From: RI-153 sp041391225
GTDB lineage: Bacteria > Chloroflexota > Anaerolineae > Caldilineales > Caldilineaceae
NCBI GenBank assembly: GCA_041391225.1
Contig: JAWKOL010000017.1
Span: 62,001 to 126,000 of the forward strand
Direction of reading: 5' to 3'
Length of the DNA: 64,000 nucleotides
The notes beneath the pieces were generated by a model. That model made no database searches. It worked only from the letters and a program-made list of their open reading frames with translations, and was not told the origin of the DNA. Positions 9,239 through 18,928 of this stretch are shown here, piece after piece (the first letter of the stretch is position 1; every line of letters starts with the position of its first letter). A program made the position numbers and the translations under genes.

Positions 9239-10450
9239 ATGGCAACATTGGATCTGGTCTTTGAAGGTGGCGGCGCCAAGGGGATGGTCTTTGTCGGCGC
9301 ATTGCAGGAACTCTTCGGCCCAGGCGGACACCAGCCGGGGCGCCTGTTGGGTACGTCGGCGGGGGCGATTACGGCGGCGCTGGTGGCGGCGGGCTACACG
9401 CCCTCGGAGATGCTGAAAACGCTCAACGAGAAAGACGCCGGCGGCAAGTCGGTCTTTGAATCGTTTATGGGCGAACCCGCACCGCTGACCAAAGAAGAAG
9501 TCAAAACAAGCGTGATCCGCAGCTTTCTCCGCGATGTGAATTTCAAGTTTATCCCCGATTTCGCCGAAGAAAAGCTCGACGATCAGATTGCCCAGTGGCT
9601 GGCCGACGACGACAAGTACAACAACCTCTACTCGTTTGTGGATCGGGGTGGCTGGTTCAGCGCCGATGCCTTTGTCGCCTGGATGGAGCGCAAGTTGGGC
9701 GAAGGGACGTTCAACGGCAAGCCGCGCAACTTTAGCAAGATGACACTGGCGCAGTTCCATCAGGCCACCAAGACAGAAGTCTCCTTCATCGCCTCGGACA
9801 CGATGTGGGCGCGCATGTTGATCCTCAACCACACCACCGCGCCCGATCTGCCCCTGGCCTGGGCGGTGCGGATGTCCATGAGTATTCCACTGGTTTGGCA
9901 GGAGGTGATCTGGCAGAAGGAATGGGGCGACTACCTGCGCCGCAACGTTGCCGAGCACGCCATTGTGGACGGCGGCATGTTGTCCAACTTCCCGATTTCG
10001 CTCTTCCTGGCGCCGGACGCCAACGTAGCCAAGATCATGGGCGAAGCCAACAGCGACGGCGTCCTCGGGTTGTTGATCGACGACACGCAGGCGATCCCCT
10101 TCCAGGAGCGCGCCTTGATCGAGTACAGCGGCGATCCCTGGCAGTTGAAGACGGTGCAACGGGTACAGCGCCTGGTGAGCACCATGACATTGGCCCACGA
10201 TGCCGCCGCCATCGAGCTATTCAGCGATCACGTGGTGCGGCTGCCCGCGGGCGGCGTCGGCGTCATCGAGTTCGACATGAGCGACGACAAGCGCAAGGCC
10301 CTGGTCGAAGCCGGACGCAAGGCCATGCAGCTCTATCTGGCTGCCCACCCCGATCTGGGCAAGCCCACACGCGACATCGTCGAGCCGCCATCGGCGTTGG
10401 AGATCGCCAGCCGGGCGGCGCAGGAGATTCTAGAAACGCCGGAGTCATAG
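9239..10450 (+). CDS. Patatin-like phospholipase
   Basis: A ~403-residue Ser-Asp dyad lipid acyl hydrolase. The oxyanion-hole motif is FEGGGAKGMVF near residue 10, the nucleophile elbow is GTSAG (Ser40), and the catalytic Asp is in AIVDGGMLSNFP, with the family's DGG. There is no signal peptide, so it is probably cytosolic or delivered to membranes. The second ATG is chosen because AAAGGAGAGG is spaced about 9 bases from it; the first ATG, 6 bases earlier, is too close. The substrate is probably a phospholipid or neutral lipid. Confidence 0.88.
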   Translation: MATLDLVFEGGGAKGMVFVGALQELFGPGGHQPGRLLGTSAGAITAALVAAGYTPSEMLKTLNEKDAGGKSVFESFMGEPAPLTKEEVKTSVIRSFLRDVNFKFIPDFAEEKLDDQIAQWLADDDKYNNLYSFVDRGGWFSADAFVAWMERKLGEGTFNGKPRNFSKMTLAQFHQATKTEVSFIASDTMWARMLILNHTTAPDLPLAWAVRMSMSIPLVWQEVIWQKEWGDYLRRNVAEHAIVDGGMLSNFPISLFLAPDANVAKIMGEANSDGVLGLLIDDTQAIPFQERALIEYSGDPWQLKTVQRVQRLVSTMTLAHDAAAIELFSDHVVRLPAGGVGVIEFDMSDDKRKALVEAGRKAMQLYLAAHPDLGKPTRDIVEPPSALEIASRAAQEILETPES

Positions 10451-10464
10451 ATCGTTTTCCACAT

Positions 10465-10535
10465 GAAACCAGAAACAGCGTGATCCACGAAGGCACACGA
10501 AGAACCACGAAGACAGGGGAGAGAAGAAAGAGAGA
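10465..10535. repeat. Half copy of the dispersed hairpin element
   Basis: It contains GAAACCAGAAACAGCG and the arm GATCCACGAAGGCACACGAA, without the answering right arm. It lies in the gap between the patatin and dehydratase genes. Confidence 0.6.
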
Positions 10536-10539
10536 AAAC

Positions 10540-11754
10540 ATGGCAAAGATCACCAAGATCGAAACGATCCGCACGCGGGTCAACGGCACGTGGGTGTTTG
10601 TGAAGGTACACACCGATCAGCCGGGGCTGTATGGCATCGGCTCGGCCAGCGATCACTACCACGCCAACACCGTGATCACCGCAGTGGAGACCATCGCGCC
10701 CAAGCTCATCGGTCGCGACGCCGCCCACATCGAAGACAACTGGCAGACGGTCTACACCAGCGCCTACTGGCGCAACGGATCGATCCTGAACACGGCGCTG
10801 GCCGGGATCGACATGGCGCTGTGGGACATCAAAGGCAAAGAAGCGGGGATGCCAGTCTATCAACTGCTGGGCGGGCCGACGCGGTCGGCGGTGATGGCCT
10901 ACGCCCACGCCGCCGGCGAAGATCTGAGCGAACTGGCCGACGACGTACAACGCTACATCGAAGAAGGCTACCAGGTGATCCGCTGCCAGTTGGGGCAATA
11001 CGGCGGCGGCGGCTTCATCCCCGCCGAGAAGGCGCGTATGCCCAAGAACCTGCGCGGCCAAGCCAACGCCTTCGACGACGAAGCCTATCTGGAGACGTTG
11101 CCCAAGATGTTCGCGTACCTGCGCGACAAATTCGGTTTCGGCCCCAAGTTCACCCACGATGTCCACGAGCACTTGAAGCCACACAACGCCGTGGCGTTGG
11201 CCAAGTTGCTGGAACCCTACCGGCTCTTCTTCCTCGAAGACCTGCTCTCACCCGAGCAAGTGGATTGGTATCGCCTGGTGCGCCAGCAGTGTGTCACCCC
11301 GCAGGCGATGGGCGAACTTTTCATCAACCCCCACGAGTGGACGCCGCTGATCACCGAGCGGCTCATCGACTTCGTGCGCGTGCGTGTGTCCAAAGGCGGC
11401 GGCATCACCCAGTGCCGCAAGATCGCGGTGCTGTGCGAGTGGTTCGGCGTGCAGACGGCGTGGCAGGAAGGCGGTGACAATGATCCCGTCAACCAGATGG
11501 CCGCCGTTCATCTGGATCTGGCAAGCACCAGCTTTGGCGTGCAGGAAGAAAACCACTTCCGACCCGAGGAATACGACATCTTCCCCGGTCACGCCGTCCT
11601 CGAAGGGGGCTATCTCTACGCCAATGATCAGCCAGGCCTGGGCATCGACATCGACGAAGAGAAGGCGCGCGCCATCCTCAACCCCGAGCTTGCCGCCAAA
11701 TCGCTCTACATGGCCGAGGATCGCCGCTCGGATGGCAGCATCGTGCGTCCATAG
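10540..11754 (+). CDS. Enolase-superfamily sugar acid dehydratase (RspA/ManD-like)
   Basis: A 404-residue mandelate racemase/muconate lactonizing-type enzyme. It has an N-terminal capping domain (KITKIETIRTRVNGTWVFVK), then ALAGIDMALWDIKGK, and barrel ligands in FTHDVHEHLKP, FFLEDLLSPEQ and QAMGELFINPHEW. VSKGGGITQCRKIA and TAWQEGGDNDP follow. The DVHE and GELF/NPHEW motifs point to the D-mannonate dehydratase/starvation-sensing RspA branch, in which acidic residues bind Mg2+. It may dehydrate a hexonate or pentonate; activity in this branch can be low and cannot be read from sequence. It follows the patatin gene but is separated by a repeat. Confidence 0.85.
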   Translation: MAKITKIETIRTRVNGTWVFVKVHTDQPGLYGIGSASDHYHANTVITAVETIAPKLIGRDAAHIEDNWQTVYTSAYWRNGSILNTALAGIDMALWDIKGKEAGMPVYQLLGGPTRSAVMAYAHAAGEDLSELADDVQRYIEEGYQVIRCQLGQYGGGGFIPAEKARMPKNLRGQANAFDDEAYLETLPKMFAYLRDKFGFGPKFTHDVHEHLKPHNAVALAKLLEPYRLFFLEDLLSPEQVDWYRLVRQQCVTPQAMGELFINPHEWTPLITERLIDFVRVRVSKGGGITQCRKIAVLCEWFGVQTAWQEGGDNDPVNQMAAVHLDLASTSFGVQEENHFRPEEYDIFPGHAVLEGGYLYANDQPGLGIDIDEEKARAILNPELAAKSLYMAEDRRSDGSIVRP

Positions 11755-11815
11755 GCGCAGCAGCAGTTTCCCCAAACCCACCAACAACAGCCCGCAGGCA
11801 TCAACAGCAGTCGGC

Positions 11816-11843
11816 AACACCCCCTACAAATGTAGGGGGTGTT
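11816..11843. terminator. Hairpin after the dehydratase gene
   Basis: AACACCCCCTACA is answered by TGTAGGGGGTGTT with a tiny loop. No long T-run follows, so it may be a factor-independent terminator or an mRNA 3' end stabiliser. Confidence 0.6.
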
Positions 11844-11982
11844 CTGATCTATTGGTCATCTGCGCCTATCCAAACAGAGGGGAAACCGGCGAAAAAGAGG
11901 ATCTTCTCGACTGATGTTTCGTAGACATCGTCTCGCTACAATGGTGGACAGCAACCACCATGTCCATCGTTGAGATTAGCGC

Positions 11983-12384
11983 ATGCAACTTGAGCAACCA
12001 TCCACCGATACTTTCCGGATTCTCGTCGTCTCACTCTCAGAGATCTGGGCGCGCTCGGCGCGGGCGATCCTTGCCACGTTGGCCGATGTCGATGTGTTGC
12101 AAACAGCGAGGGGAGGGTTGACGGCGTATGAAATCGTCCGCTCAGAACACCCCGACCTGATGGTCATCGACGATTCGCTGCCCTCGGATGAAGCGCAGCG
12201 GCTGCTGGAACTGTTGAGTGAAGCGCCGCACAGACCTTACTGCATCGCAATGATACCGAGTAGCCGGCACAAATGGTTCATGCAGCGAGCCGGCGCCGAC
12301 GCAACCGTACTCCGCTCGAATGCGTCCAACGACCTCATCTCTGCTGTCTTGCTGGCGCGTGAACATATCAAAGCCGGCCAGTGA
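11983..12384 (+). CDS. Stand-alone receiver-like protein
   Basis: A 133-residue protein resembling a CheY-type receiver. FRILVVSLSEIWARSARAIL corresponds to the first strand and helix, and HPDLMVIDDSLPSDEA to the phosphoacceptor strand, with Asp in the expected place. The usual acidic pair after strand 1 (DD/ED) is replaced by Leu/Ser, and the expected C-terminal Lys after strand 5 is not evident. It may therefore be a degenerate, phosphorylation-independent receiver. No kinase is adjacent. Confidence 0.6.
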   Translation: MQLEQPSTDTFRILVVSLSEIWARSARAILATLADVDVLQTARGGLTAYEIVRSEHPDLMVIDDSLPSDEAQRLLELLSEAPHRPYCIAMIPSSRHKWFMQRAGADATVLRSNASNDLISAVLLAREHIKAGQ

Positions 12385-12443
12385 CACAGCCCCTCGACTG
12401 GACTTCCTTAGCCAATTTTCATCGTCGGCCCACGGAAGAGTAT

Positions 12444-12489
12444 CACACGCAGAAGAATACACACGCAGAAAAGAATACACACATAGAAG
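12444..12489. repeat. Short direct repeats upstream of the lipoprotein gene
   Basis: ACACGCAGAA-AGAATAC occurs twice and is followed by a third, decayed copy (ACACATAGAAGG). The last copy abuts the ribosome binding site of the lipoprotein gene. Confidence 0.55.
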
Positions 12490-12504
12490 GAAAGGACAGA
12501 TTCG

Positions 12505-15243
12505 ATGAGAAAGACAACTCGCAACCTGGTGTTCATGGTGCTGGCCGCGCTGGCGCTGATCTTGGCCGCCTGCCAGGGATCGACGCCGTCCGTACCCGCA
12601 GTGCCGGCGGCGACGAACACACCTGTACCCGCCGCAGCGCCGCAGGATCCCTGGGAACGGATCCAGCAGTCGGGCAAGATGGTGGTAGGTACCTCCGCCG
12701 ACTATGCGCCGTTTGCATACTACAGCCAGAACTTCGTTCCCATCGGTTTCGAGCCGGCGCTGATTAGCGCCATCGGCAAGGAACTGGGCGTGCAGGTTGA
12801 ACTGGTGGACATGGCCTTCGAGGGCCTGCCTGCCGCCATCCAACTGGGACAGATCGATGTGGCCATCGCCGCCATTTCGGTGACGCCGCAACGCAGCGCC
12901 GTCCTCGATTTCAGCGACATCTACTACGTCAGCCAGAGCGCTGTGCTGGCCAACGAGCAGGTCGCCGTCGATGTCATCAGCTCGCTGGAGCAGTTGTCGC
13001 CGTACCGCATCGGCGTGCAGCGCGGCTCGATCTACGAAGAACAGATCGAAGATCAACTGGTGGCCACAGGCTTGACGTCTTCGGTGAACATACACAGCTA
13101 TGTCCTGTTGGACAACGCCATCCGCGATCTGAGCCAGGGCATTATCGACGTGGTGGTGCTCGACGCGCCTGCCGCCGAAGCTGCCGCCAGTCGATCCGGT
13201 ATCCGCGTGCTCTCCGAAGGCTTGCAGCGCGAACAATACGGCATTGCCATGCTCAAGGGGGCGGACACACTGCGCAGCGAGGTCAACCGCACGCTGGCGC
13301 AATTGCGCGACAGTGGCGTGCTCACCGAGCTGGCACGTGCCAATCTGGCCGTACAGCCAGAACACATCGTTCCTCTGCCTTCGGCCACGCCGGCCCCCGC
13401 CGAGCCGACAGCCACCGCTGTCGCCGATGCGCCCACAGCCACGCCGGCTGCCCCCGCCGCCTGCCTCGACGGCATGAAGTGGGTGGCCGATCTCAACTAC
13501 GACGACGGCAATATGAAGAATCCGCCTGTCTTCCAACCGGGGCAGGGTTTCACCAAGAGTTGGCGTGTGCTCAACAACGGCACCTGCACATGGAACAGCG
13601 GCTACGCCCTCACCTTTGTGCAAGGGAACGTCAACGGCGCGCAGATGGGCGGCCAGGCGCTGGCGATTGCCGGCACGGTTGCGCCAGGCGCCACCTATGA
13701 TCTGAACCTGCCGCTCACCGCACCGCTGGCCCCAGGCACCTACCAGGGCTTCTGGCAGATGCGCAACGACAAGCGCGTTCCTTTCGGTCAACGCATTTGG
13801 GCGGGCATCCTGGTGCCGGGTGCGCCCACAGCCACCCCCGCGCCCACGCAAACGCCGTCGGCCGGCATTAACTTCAGCGCAGATCGCACCACTGTCCGCG
13901 CCGGGGAACGCGTTGTCTTCACCTGGAATGTGCAAAATGTCAACGCGCTCTACTTCTACGCCCAGGGTGAATCGTGGCAAGACAAGGGCGTAGGTGGCCA
14001 GGATCGCCGTGAAGTCTACCCCAGCGCCACCACCACTTACGAACTGCGCGTGGTCAAGCGCGACAACAGCGTAGAAGTGCGCCAGATCCGCATCGAAGTA
14101 CAGGCCGTAGCCGGCATCCCCAACATTGTGCGCTTCAGCAGCGATCAGGGCAGCCAGATTGGTCAGGGACAGTGCCTCAACTTGCAATGGGACGTGCAGG
14201 GCGATGTTAGCAGCGTGCGCCTCTCTCGCAACAACGACATGTTGTGGGACGGCGCTCCCGTGCGCGGCAACCGACAGGACTGCCCGCCCGGCCCCGGCAA
14301 CTACGCTTACTACCTCGATGCCTCTGGCCCGAGCGGAGCGAGCACCCGTTCCGTGGTCAACGTGACGGTGTTGCAGGCGTCGCAGCCCACGGCCACGCCG
14401 GCGCCGCCGCAGCAGCCCAGTGTCAACTCGTTCAGCGCCAACCCCACGCAGGTGAACCAGGGCGGATGCACCGTCCTCTCGTGGAGCACCGGTGGCAGCA
14501 GTGAGTTTGTGCGTGTGCTGCGTAACGGCAACGTCGTTCAGGACGGCGGCCCCATCAGCGGATCGGTGCAAGATTGTCTGGCCGACGCCGGCGCGGTGAC
14601 CTACACACTGGAAGCACGCGACAACCGCGGCCAGGTGGCAACGCAGCAGATCGGCGTGACAGTGATCGCATCGCAGCCGCAAGCGCCGGTGATCAACTCG
14701 TTCACGGCGTCGCCCAACCAGATCACCCAGGGCGAATGCGTCAACCTGGCGTGGAACTTCAGTGGGCAGGATCTGGCTACCAGCAGCATCACCCGCAACG
14801 GCGAGAGCATCGCCTTCGACGTGCCTCTGAGCGGCAACCTGCAAGATTGCCCGCCCACCACCGGCCCCGCCACCTACACGCTCAACGTAGGCGCGGAGTT
14901 CGGCGGATCGGCGCAGCAGTCGGTGTCGGTAGACGTGCAGGGCGCGCAGGCGCAGCAATTGCCCGAAACGCCGCCCGCGATCAGCGTCTTCACCTCGGAT
15001 GTTACGCAGGTGAACGTGGGTGGATGCGTCAACTTGAGCTGGCAATACAGCGGCACCGGCCTCGCTTCCGTCCGCCTGCTGCGCAACGATGTCCCGATTG
15101 CCTTCGACATGCCCTCACCCGGCAACTTCCAAGACTGCCTCAACGACGCATCGATGGCCGGTCTTGTGGTCTACCTCCTCGCCGTGGACTCCGAAAGCGC
15201 AGGAACGGCGCGACAGGAAGTGTGGGTGACGTTGAACAACTAG
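12505..15243 (+). CDS. Lipoprotein: solute-binding domain + NBR1-Ig + tandem Ig-like repeats
   Basis: A 912-residue lipoprotein; the signal peptide ends at lipobox LAAC with Cys23. Residues ~50-290 are a family 3 extracellular solute-binding domain (GKMVVGTSADYAPFAY; TPQRSAVLDFSDIYYVSQ), which binds amino acids or similar ligands for ABC importers. A Pro/Thr/Ala linker follows. Residues ~325-435 match the NBR1 central Ig-like domain (FTKSWRVLNNGTCTWNSGY; GTYQGFWQMRND). Four to five Ig-like repeats fill the rest; several carry paired cysteines (GECVNLAWNFSG...LQDCPPTTGPATY). No permease or ATPase is nearby. The start has GGAAAGGA upstream. It probably acts as a surface sensor or scaffold rather than a simple import receptor. 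Confidence 0.85.
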   Translation: MRKTTRNLVFMVLAALALILAACQGSTPSVPAVPAATNTPVPAAAPQDPWERIQQSGKMVVGTSADYAPFAYYSQNFVPIGFEPALISAIGKELGVQVELVDMAFEGLPAAIQLGQIDVAIAAISVTPQRSAVLDFSDIYYVSQSAVLANEQVAVDVISSLEQLSPYRIGVQRGSIYEEQIEDQLVATGLTSSVNIHSYVLLDNAIRDLSQGIIDVVVLDAPAAEAAASRSGIRVLSEGLQREQYGIAMLKGADTLRSEVNRTLAQLRDSGVLTELARANLAVQPEHIVPLPSATPAPAEPTATAVADAPTATPAAPAACLDGMKWVADLNYDDGNMKNPPVFQPGQGFTKSWRVLNNGTCTWNSGYALTFVQGNVNGAQMGGQALAIAGTVAPGATYDLNLPLTAPLAPGTYQGFWQMRNDKRVPFGQRIWAGILVPGAPTATPAPTQTPSAGINFSADRTTVRAGERVVFTWNVQNVNALYFYAQGESWQDKGVGGQDRREVYPSATTTYELRVVKRDNSVEVRQIRIEVQAVAGIPNIVRFSSDQGSQIGQGQCLNLQWDVQGDVSSVRLSRNNDMLWDGAPVRGNRQDCPPGPGNYAYYLDASGPSGASTRSVVNVTVLQASQPTATPAPPQQPSVNSFSANPTQVNQGGCTVLSWSTGGSSEFVRVLRNGNVVQDGGPISGSVQDCLADAGAVTYTLEARDNRGQVATQQIGVTVIASQPQAPVINSFTASPNQITQGECVNLAWNFSGQDLATSSITRNGESIAFDVPLSGNLQDCPPTTGPATYTLNVGAEFGGSAQQSVSVDVQGAQAQQLPETPPAISVFTSDVTQVNVGGCVNLSWQYSGTGLASVRLLRNDVPIAFDMPSPGNFQDCLNDASMAGLVVYLLAVDSESAGTARQEVWVTLNN

Positions 15244-15276
15244 TTTCATTCATCGGGTTGAGATGACTGTTGGTTT

Positions 15277-15355
15277 AGGTAATGCGTAATGCGTAATGCG
15301 TGATGCGTAATTCAGAGCAGTGTCTCGTCCAATTACGGATTACGCATTACGCATT
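15277..15355. repeat. Word-palindrome (TAATGCG family)
   Basis: The left arm is GGTAATGCGTAATGCGTAA plus TGCGTGATGCGTAATT. The right arm is AATTACGGATTACGCATTAC plus GCATTC. It lies just upstream of a ribosome binding site (CGAGGAGACAAAG). Confidence 0.8.
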
Positions 15356-15373
15356 CTTTTCGAGGAGACAAAG

Positions 15374-16401
15374 ATGAAAAAACTCTGGTTTCTATTCCTG
15401 CTCGTGGCCGCGTTGACCGTCCTCCTGGCCGTCAACGTTGCTGCTCAGACAGACAGCGAAGGCGAAGATACACCACCCCGCGCCTTCGCCGCTATCGATC
15501 TCAGCGCCGGCTTCCCGCTAGATCCGCTGCTGATCAGCCTCAACGGCGGCGGTGACATCGACGTCAGCGATTGGGGCGACGAATGTGTCGGTTTTGTAAC
15601 CGAACTGCCCACCGTCACCCTGAATTGGACGGGCGAAAGCGATTTCGTAGAGGCGTTCTTCTACAGCGATCACGATCCGGTGCTCGTGGTGGAAACGCCC
15701 AGCGGCGAATTCCTGTGCAACGACGATGCCAACGAAGCCATCCTCGACCCAGTGGTGCAGATCGATGATCCTGAGCAGGGACGCTACAACATCTGGGTGG
15801 GCAGCTACGACGAAGGTCAACTGTTACCCGGTCTTTTGGTCTTGACCACACGACACGAAGTCAACATCGGTACATTCGCCTGGCAACCTGATCACCCGTC
15901 ATTCAGTACCCGAAAACCACGTCGAGGCGCACGAGGTGAACGACGACGCGCTGCCCCATCGCGATGCCGACGAAGGAGATCTGGCGGCTGTTGCGTCCAC
16001 GGATTGGGAAAGCGGCGACGACGCCATCACCCACACCGTCACCGTGAGCGGCACAGTCCCCGCTTTCGATGTCAGCACACCGGGCGCTTCTGCAACGGCT
16101 TCATCCACACCCTGCCCGACTATGTGGTGAACGTCACCGAAGAGCCGGTGCATCTTCGCTTTTCTTTGAGGGCGACGGCGACGCCACCCTGGTGGTGGAA
16201 GACCCCAGCGGCGAGATCCACTGCAACGATGATCACGAACCAGGCGAGAACCTGAACCCCGTTGTGGACATTCCCGAACCGGAACAGGGGCTGTACTACG
16301 TCTTTGTCGGGCGCGTGATGCTCGAAGATGAGATCGAAGGTGTGTTGACCGTCAGCGAGTCGGTGGAAGTCAGCCCCAAAGCCCTGACAGGGGAGGAATA
16401 A
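15374..16401 (+). pseudogene. Secreted protein with two PPC-like domains, frameshifted
   Basis: It has a signal peptide (MKKLWFLFLLVAALTVLLAV...VAAQ) followed by two copies of a ~110-residue beta domain. Each copy carries C.GF...LP, a D.(T/V)LVVE(T/D)PSGE strand, a CNDD motif and a P..G.Y.V(W/F)VG ending. The layout resembles bacterial pre-peptidase C-terminal (PPC) domains, which are exported and often carried by surface or secreted enzymes. The frame changes near 15.9, 16.08 and 16.17 kb, but the domain pattern continues. The stop is followed one base later by the next start, with GGGAGG overlapping it, so translation is probably coupled. Confidence 0.7.
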
Positions 16402-16402
16402 G

Positions 16403-17184
16403 ATGAAACGACCAATCCTGACCTTCATCCTTGCCATGATGCTCTTGCTTGTCGGCGGTTCGCAGCTTGCCACGGCGCAGAGCGGCAACCAGTGGCGCAT
16501 CGACTTTTGGCCCAATCCCGACTGGGCCGGCGCGCCTGTCTACACCCAGTACGCTAACTTTGCCGACTTCACCTGGGGTGAATGGGCGCCAGGGCCGAAC
16601 CTGCCCTCGCAGAACTACTCAGCCCGGCTCGACACCGACGCCTTCTTCTACGCCGGCCTCTACCGTTTCACCGTCCTGGCCGACGACGAAGTGCGCCTGA
16701 CCATCAACAACGTCACCTATCTCGACACCATCGGTCGCCCGCAGCCGGGCAAGACCTTCGTGATCGATATCCCGATGGCGCAGGGGATGAGCCACGTCTC
16801 GGTGGACTTCCGCCAATGGTCCGGGCCTGGCTACATCCACGTCAACTGGCAGTTTGTGAAGGAGAACGGTGGCGCGCCGGTCTATCCCACACAGCCGCCG
16901 ACCTATGTACCACCGCGCAGCCGCCGGTGGTCTCGGCGCCGTCGATCTCGAACAAGTACGGTGATTTCACGCCCTGCATTCAGCAAGGTAGCCACCAGAA
17001 GAACTGCTTCCACGGCAGCGGCGAGTGGAATTCGCCCAACCTCGGCTCCATCGAGATGGAACCCCAGATCATCATCTGGCAGGCGTGCAAGGCCGACAGC
17101 GACAAGATGCAGGTCTACGGCAACAACCAGGACGCGCGTCCCACCCGTTGCTCGAAGACAGAGGCCGGTTGGTTCCCCAGTTAA
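16403..17184 (+). CDS. Secreted protein with PA14-like domain (one frameshift)
   Basis: The ~260-residue product has a signal peptide (ILTFILAMMLLLVGGSQLA..AQ). Its N-terminal domain resembles PA14 carbohydrate-binding modules: WRIDFWPNPDWAG, then AGLYRFTVLADDEVRLTINN and GMSHVSVDFRQWSGPGYIHV. A Pro-rich linker holds the frame change near 16915. The C-terminal ~90 residues contain several Cys (PCIQQGSHQKNCFHGSG; IWQACKADSDK; PTRCSKTEAGWFPS). It begins one base after the preceding stop and probably belongs to the same transcript. Its ligand is unknown. Confidence 0.7.
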
Positions 17185-17189
17185 CAGAA

Positions 17190-17258
17190 GAGATTGAGGG
17201 ATTGAGCGATTGGGAGATTGGGGGAAGGAGAGCCAATCGCCCAATCCCTCAATCTCCA
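17190..17258. repeat. Word-palindrome (GATTGAGG/GATTGGG family)
   Basis: The left arm is AGATTGAGGGATTGAGCGAT plus TGGGAGATTG; the right arm is CCAATCGCCCAATCCCTCAA plus TCTCC. It separates two secreted-protein genes. Confidence 0.75.
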
Positions 17259-17286
17259 TTCCCATTTTTCCTTTCGGAGACGAAAT

Positions 17287-18817
17287 ATGCTCAAACCGCT
17301 ACGTACGCTGCTCATTTCTGTTGCTGCGTTGGTCTGTCGCGTCTCAGCCTGTCGGCGCTGGCCGGCGCTGGCCCAGGAAGACAACGCCGACGAAGTTTCC
17401 TGGTTCGATCTTCTCGGCAACCTCACTTATCCCAACGAGATGAGCGTCCACGGTGAGGTGACCCTGGAAGACGGCCAGTTTGTGGACATGGCCGACGGCC
17501 TCGCCGTCACGTTGACCGGCTACATCGCCGCCGGCGATCTCAACGACGACGATGTGGACGACGCCGCCGCTGTGCTGGTGTCCGATCCCGACGGCACCGC
17601 CATCTTCATCGATCTGGCCGCGGCCATCGATGTGGACGGCGAACTGATGGCGTCGCCAGCACCCAACTCGGCGACCGCGCCGATCTGGTTGATCTCTACA
17701 TCGAAGATGGTCAGATCTTCGTGGACATGGTCACCCAAGGTCCCGATGATCCGCTTTGCTGCCCCACCATGCTGGTGCAGCGCTCTACGAACTGGACGAT
17801 GACGGCCTGACCTTGATCTCCGAAACCCGCTCTCCGAAGACGAGATGATGGCAGATGAGGAGCCCACCTTCTCGCCTGAAAACGACGCCACCGTCGCCAC
17901 GCTGCGCATGGGTGATCCCGACATCTTCTGGCTGGATCCGATGATGGTCACCGTTCACAGTGGCGCCATGTCCGGCCCCGGTGTGGAAGCGAGCTTGCAG
18001 GGCGTCAATTGTGCCGAAGCGTCATCGACGAAAGCCCCGAAGTTGTGCTGGAATGGGTTGAGAACGAGTGGGTGGACACGCTGCGCATCTTCATGCTCAG
18101 CCTGGGCGATCCCACGCTGGTGGTGGTCACCCCCGAAGGTGACATCGTCTGCAACGACGATCTGAACCCGCTGGTGCTCGATCCGTATCTCGAATTCGAG
18201 AACCCCACGCCGGGCCGTTACGCCATCTACGTGGGCAGCTTCAACGGCGCTGTGAACACGCCGGGTTTCCTCACCATCACCACGCAGGATTTCAGCCCAG
18301 CCACGTTGGACATCACGCAGATGTTCCGCGCCACGTCTCGCCCGACGCCATCGGCGATGTGATGGAGATGGACGTGCTCGATTTCGAGGCGGATCCTCGT
18401 GGCCGAGTTGCCCGAAGACACCCTCACCGTCGAAGAACACACCCTTCACCGTGGATCTGACAGCCGGCGGCGAACTGGGCGCCTACGACATCGATCTGGG
18501 CAACGATCTCTGCACCGGCTTTCATCGACGCCGTCCCCACCTACAAGTTCGATTGGGACGGTGAAGCGGAGAAGCTCGTCCTCTTTTTCGAGGCCGACGC
18601 CGACACCACGCTGCTGGTGCAGAACCCCAACGGCGACTTCCAGTGCAACGACGACACCAACGGCGCTGCCAATCTGAACCCGTCGCTCGATCTGACGCCG
18701 ATCCCCGGCAGCTACACGCTGTGGGTGGGCAGCTTCGAGCCGACGACAGTGGTCGAGGGGACGCTGACGATTGCGGGGTCAACCGACTACCAGCCCGCGG
18801 CGTTGACGGCTGAATAA
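17287..18817 (+). pseudogene. Secreted protein: Cys-Cys-Pro domain + two PPC-like domains, frameshifted
   Basis: The reconstructed product (~510 residues) has a broken signal peptide, MLKPLRTLLISVAALVC. Its first domain runs LTYPNEMSVHGEVTLEDGQ, GDLNDDDVDDAAAVLV, then GPDDPLCCPTMLVQ. I recall this architecture from secreted proteins of Chloroflexota. Two PPC-like domains follow, with VVVTPEGDIVCNDDLNP and LLVQNPNGDFQCNDDTNG as their CNDD motifs, and the product ends YQPAALTAE. At least six frame changes occur between 17.34 and 18.55 kb. The start has GGAG 8 bases upstream. The two PPC-like domains match those of the gene at 15.4 kb and probably arose by duplication. Confidence 0.7.
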
Positions 18818-18819
18818 CT

Positions 18820-18902
18820 TGAGATTGGGCGATTAGGCGATTCGGAGATTTCAGAGGCTCAGCACGATCCCCAATCTCTTAATCGCCCAATCGCTATCAA
18901 TC
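18820..18902. repeat. Word-palindrome (GAGATTGGGCGATTAG family)
   Basis: GAGATTGGGCGATTAGGCGA is answered by CCAATCTCTTAATCGCCCAA plus TCGC. It lies immediately upstream of the LysM gene. Confidence 0.75.
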
Positions 18903-18928
18903 TCTTCTTCAACAAGGAGATCACTTTC

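Noticed and set aside
12142..15045. A 967-codon open frame on the minus strand opposite the Ig-repeat lipoprotein
   Set aside because: It has low-complexity His/Arg/Gly/Val composition typical of the antisense of a high-GC gene. The plus-strand gene has clear domains, a signal peptide and a ribosome binding site.
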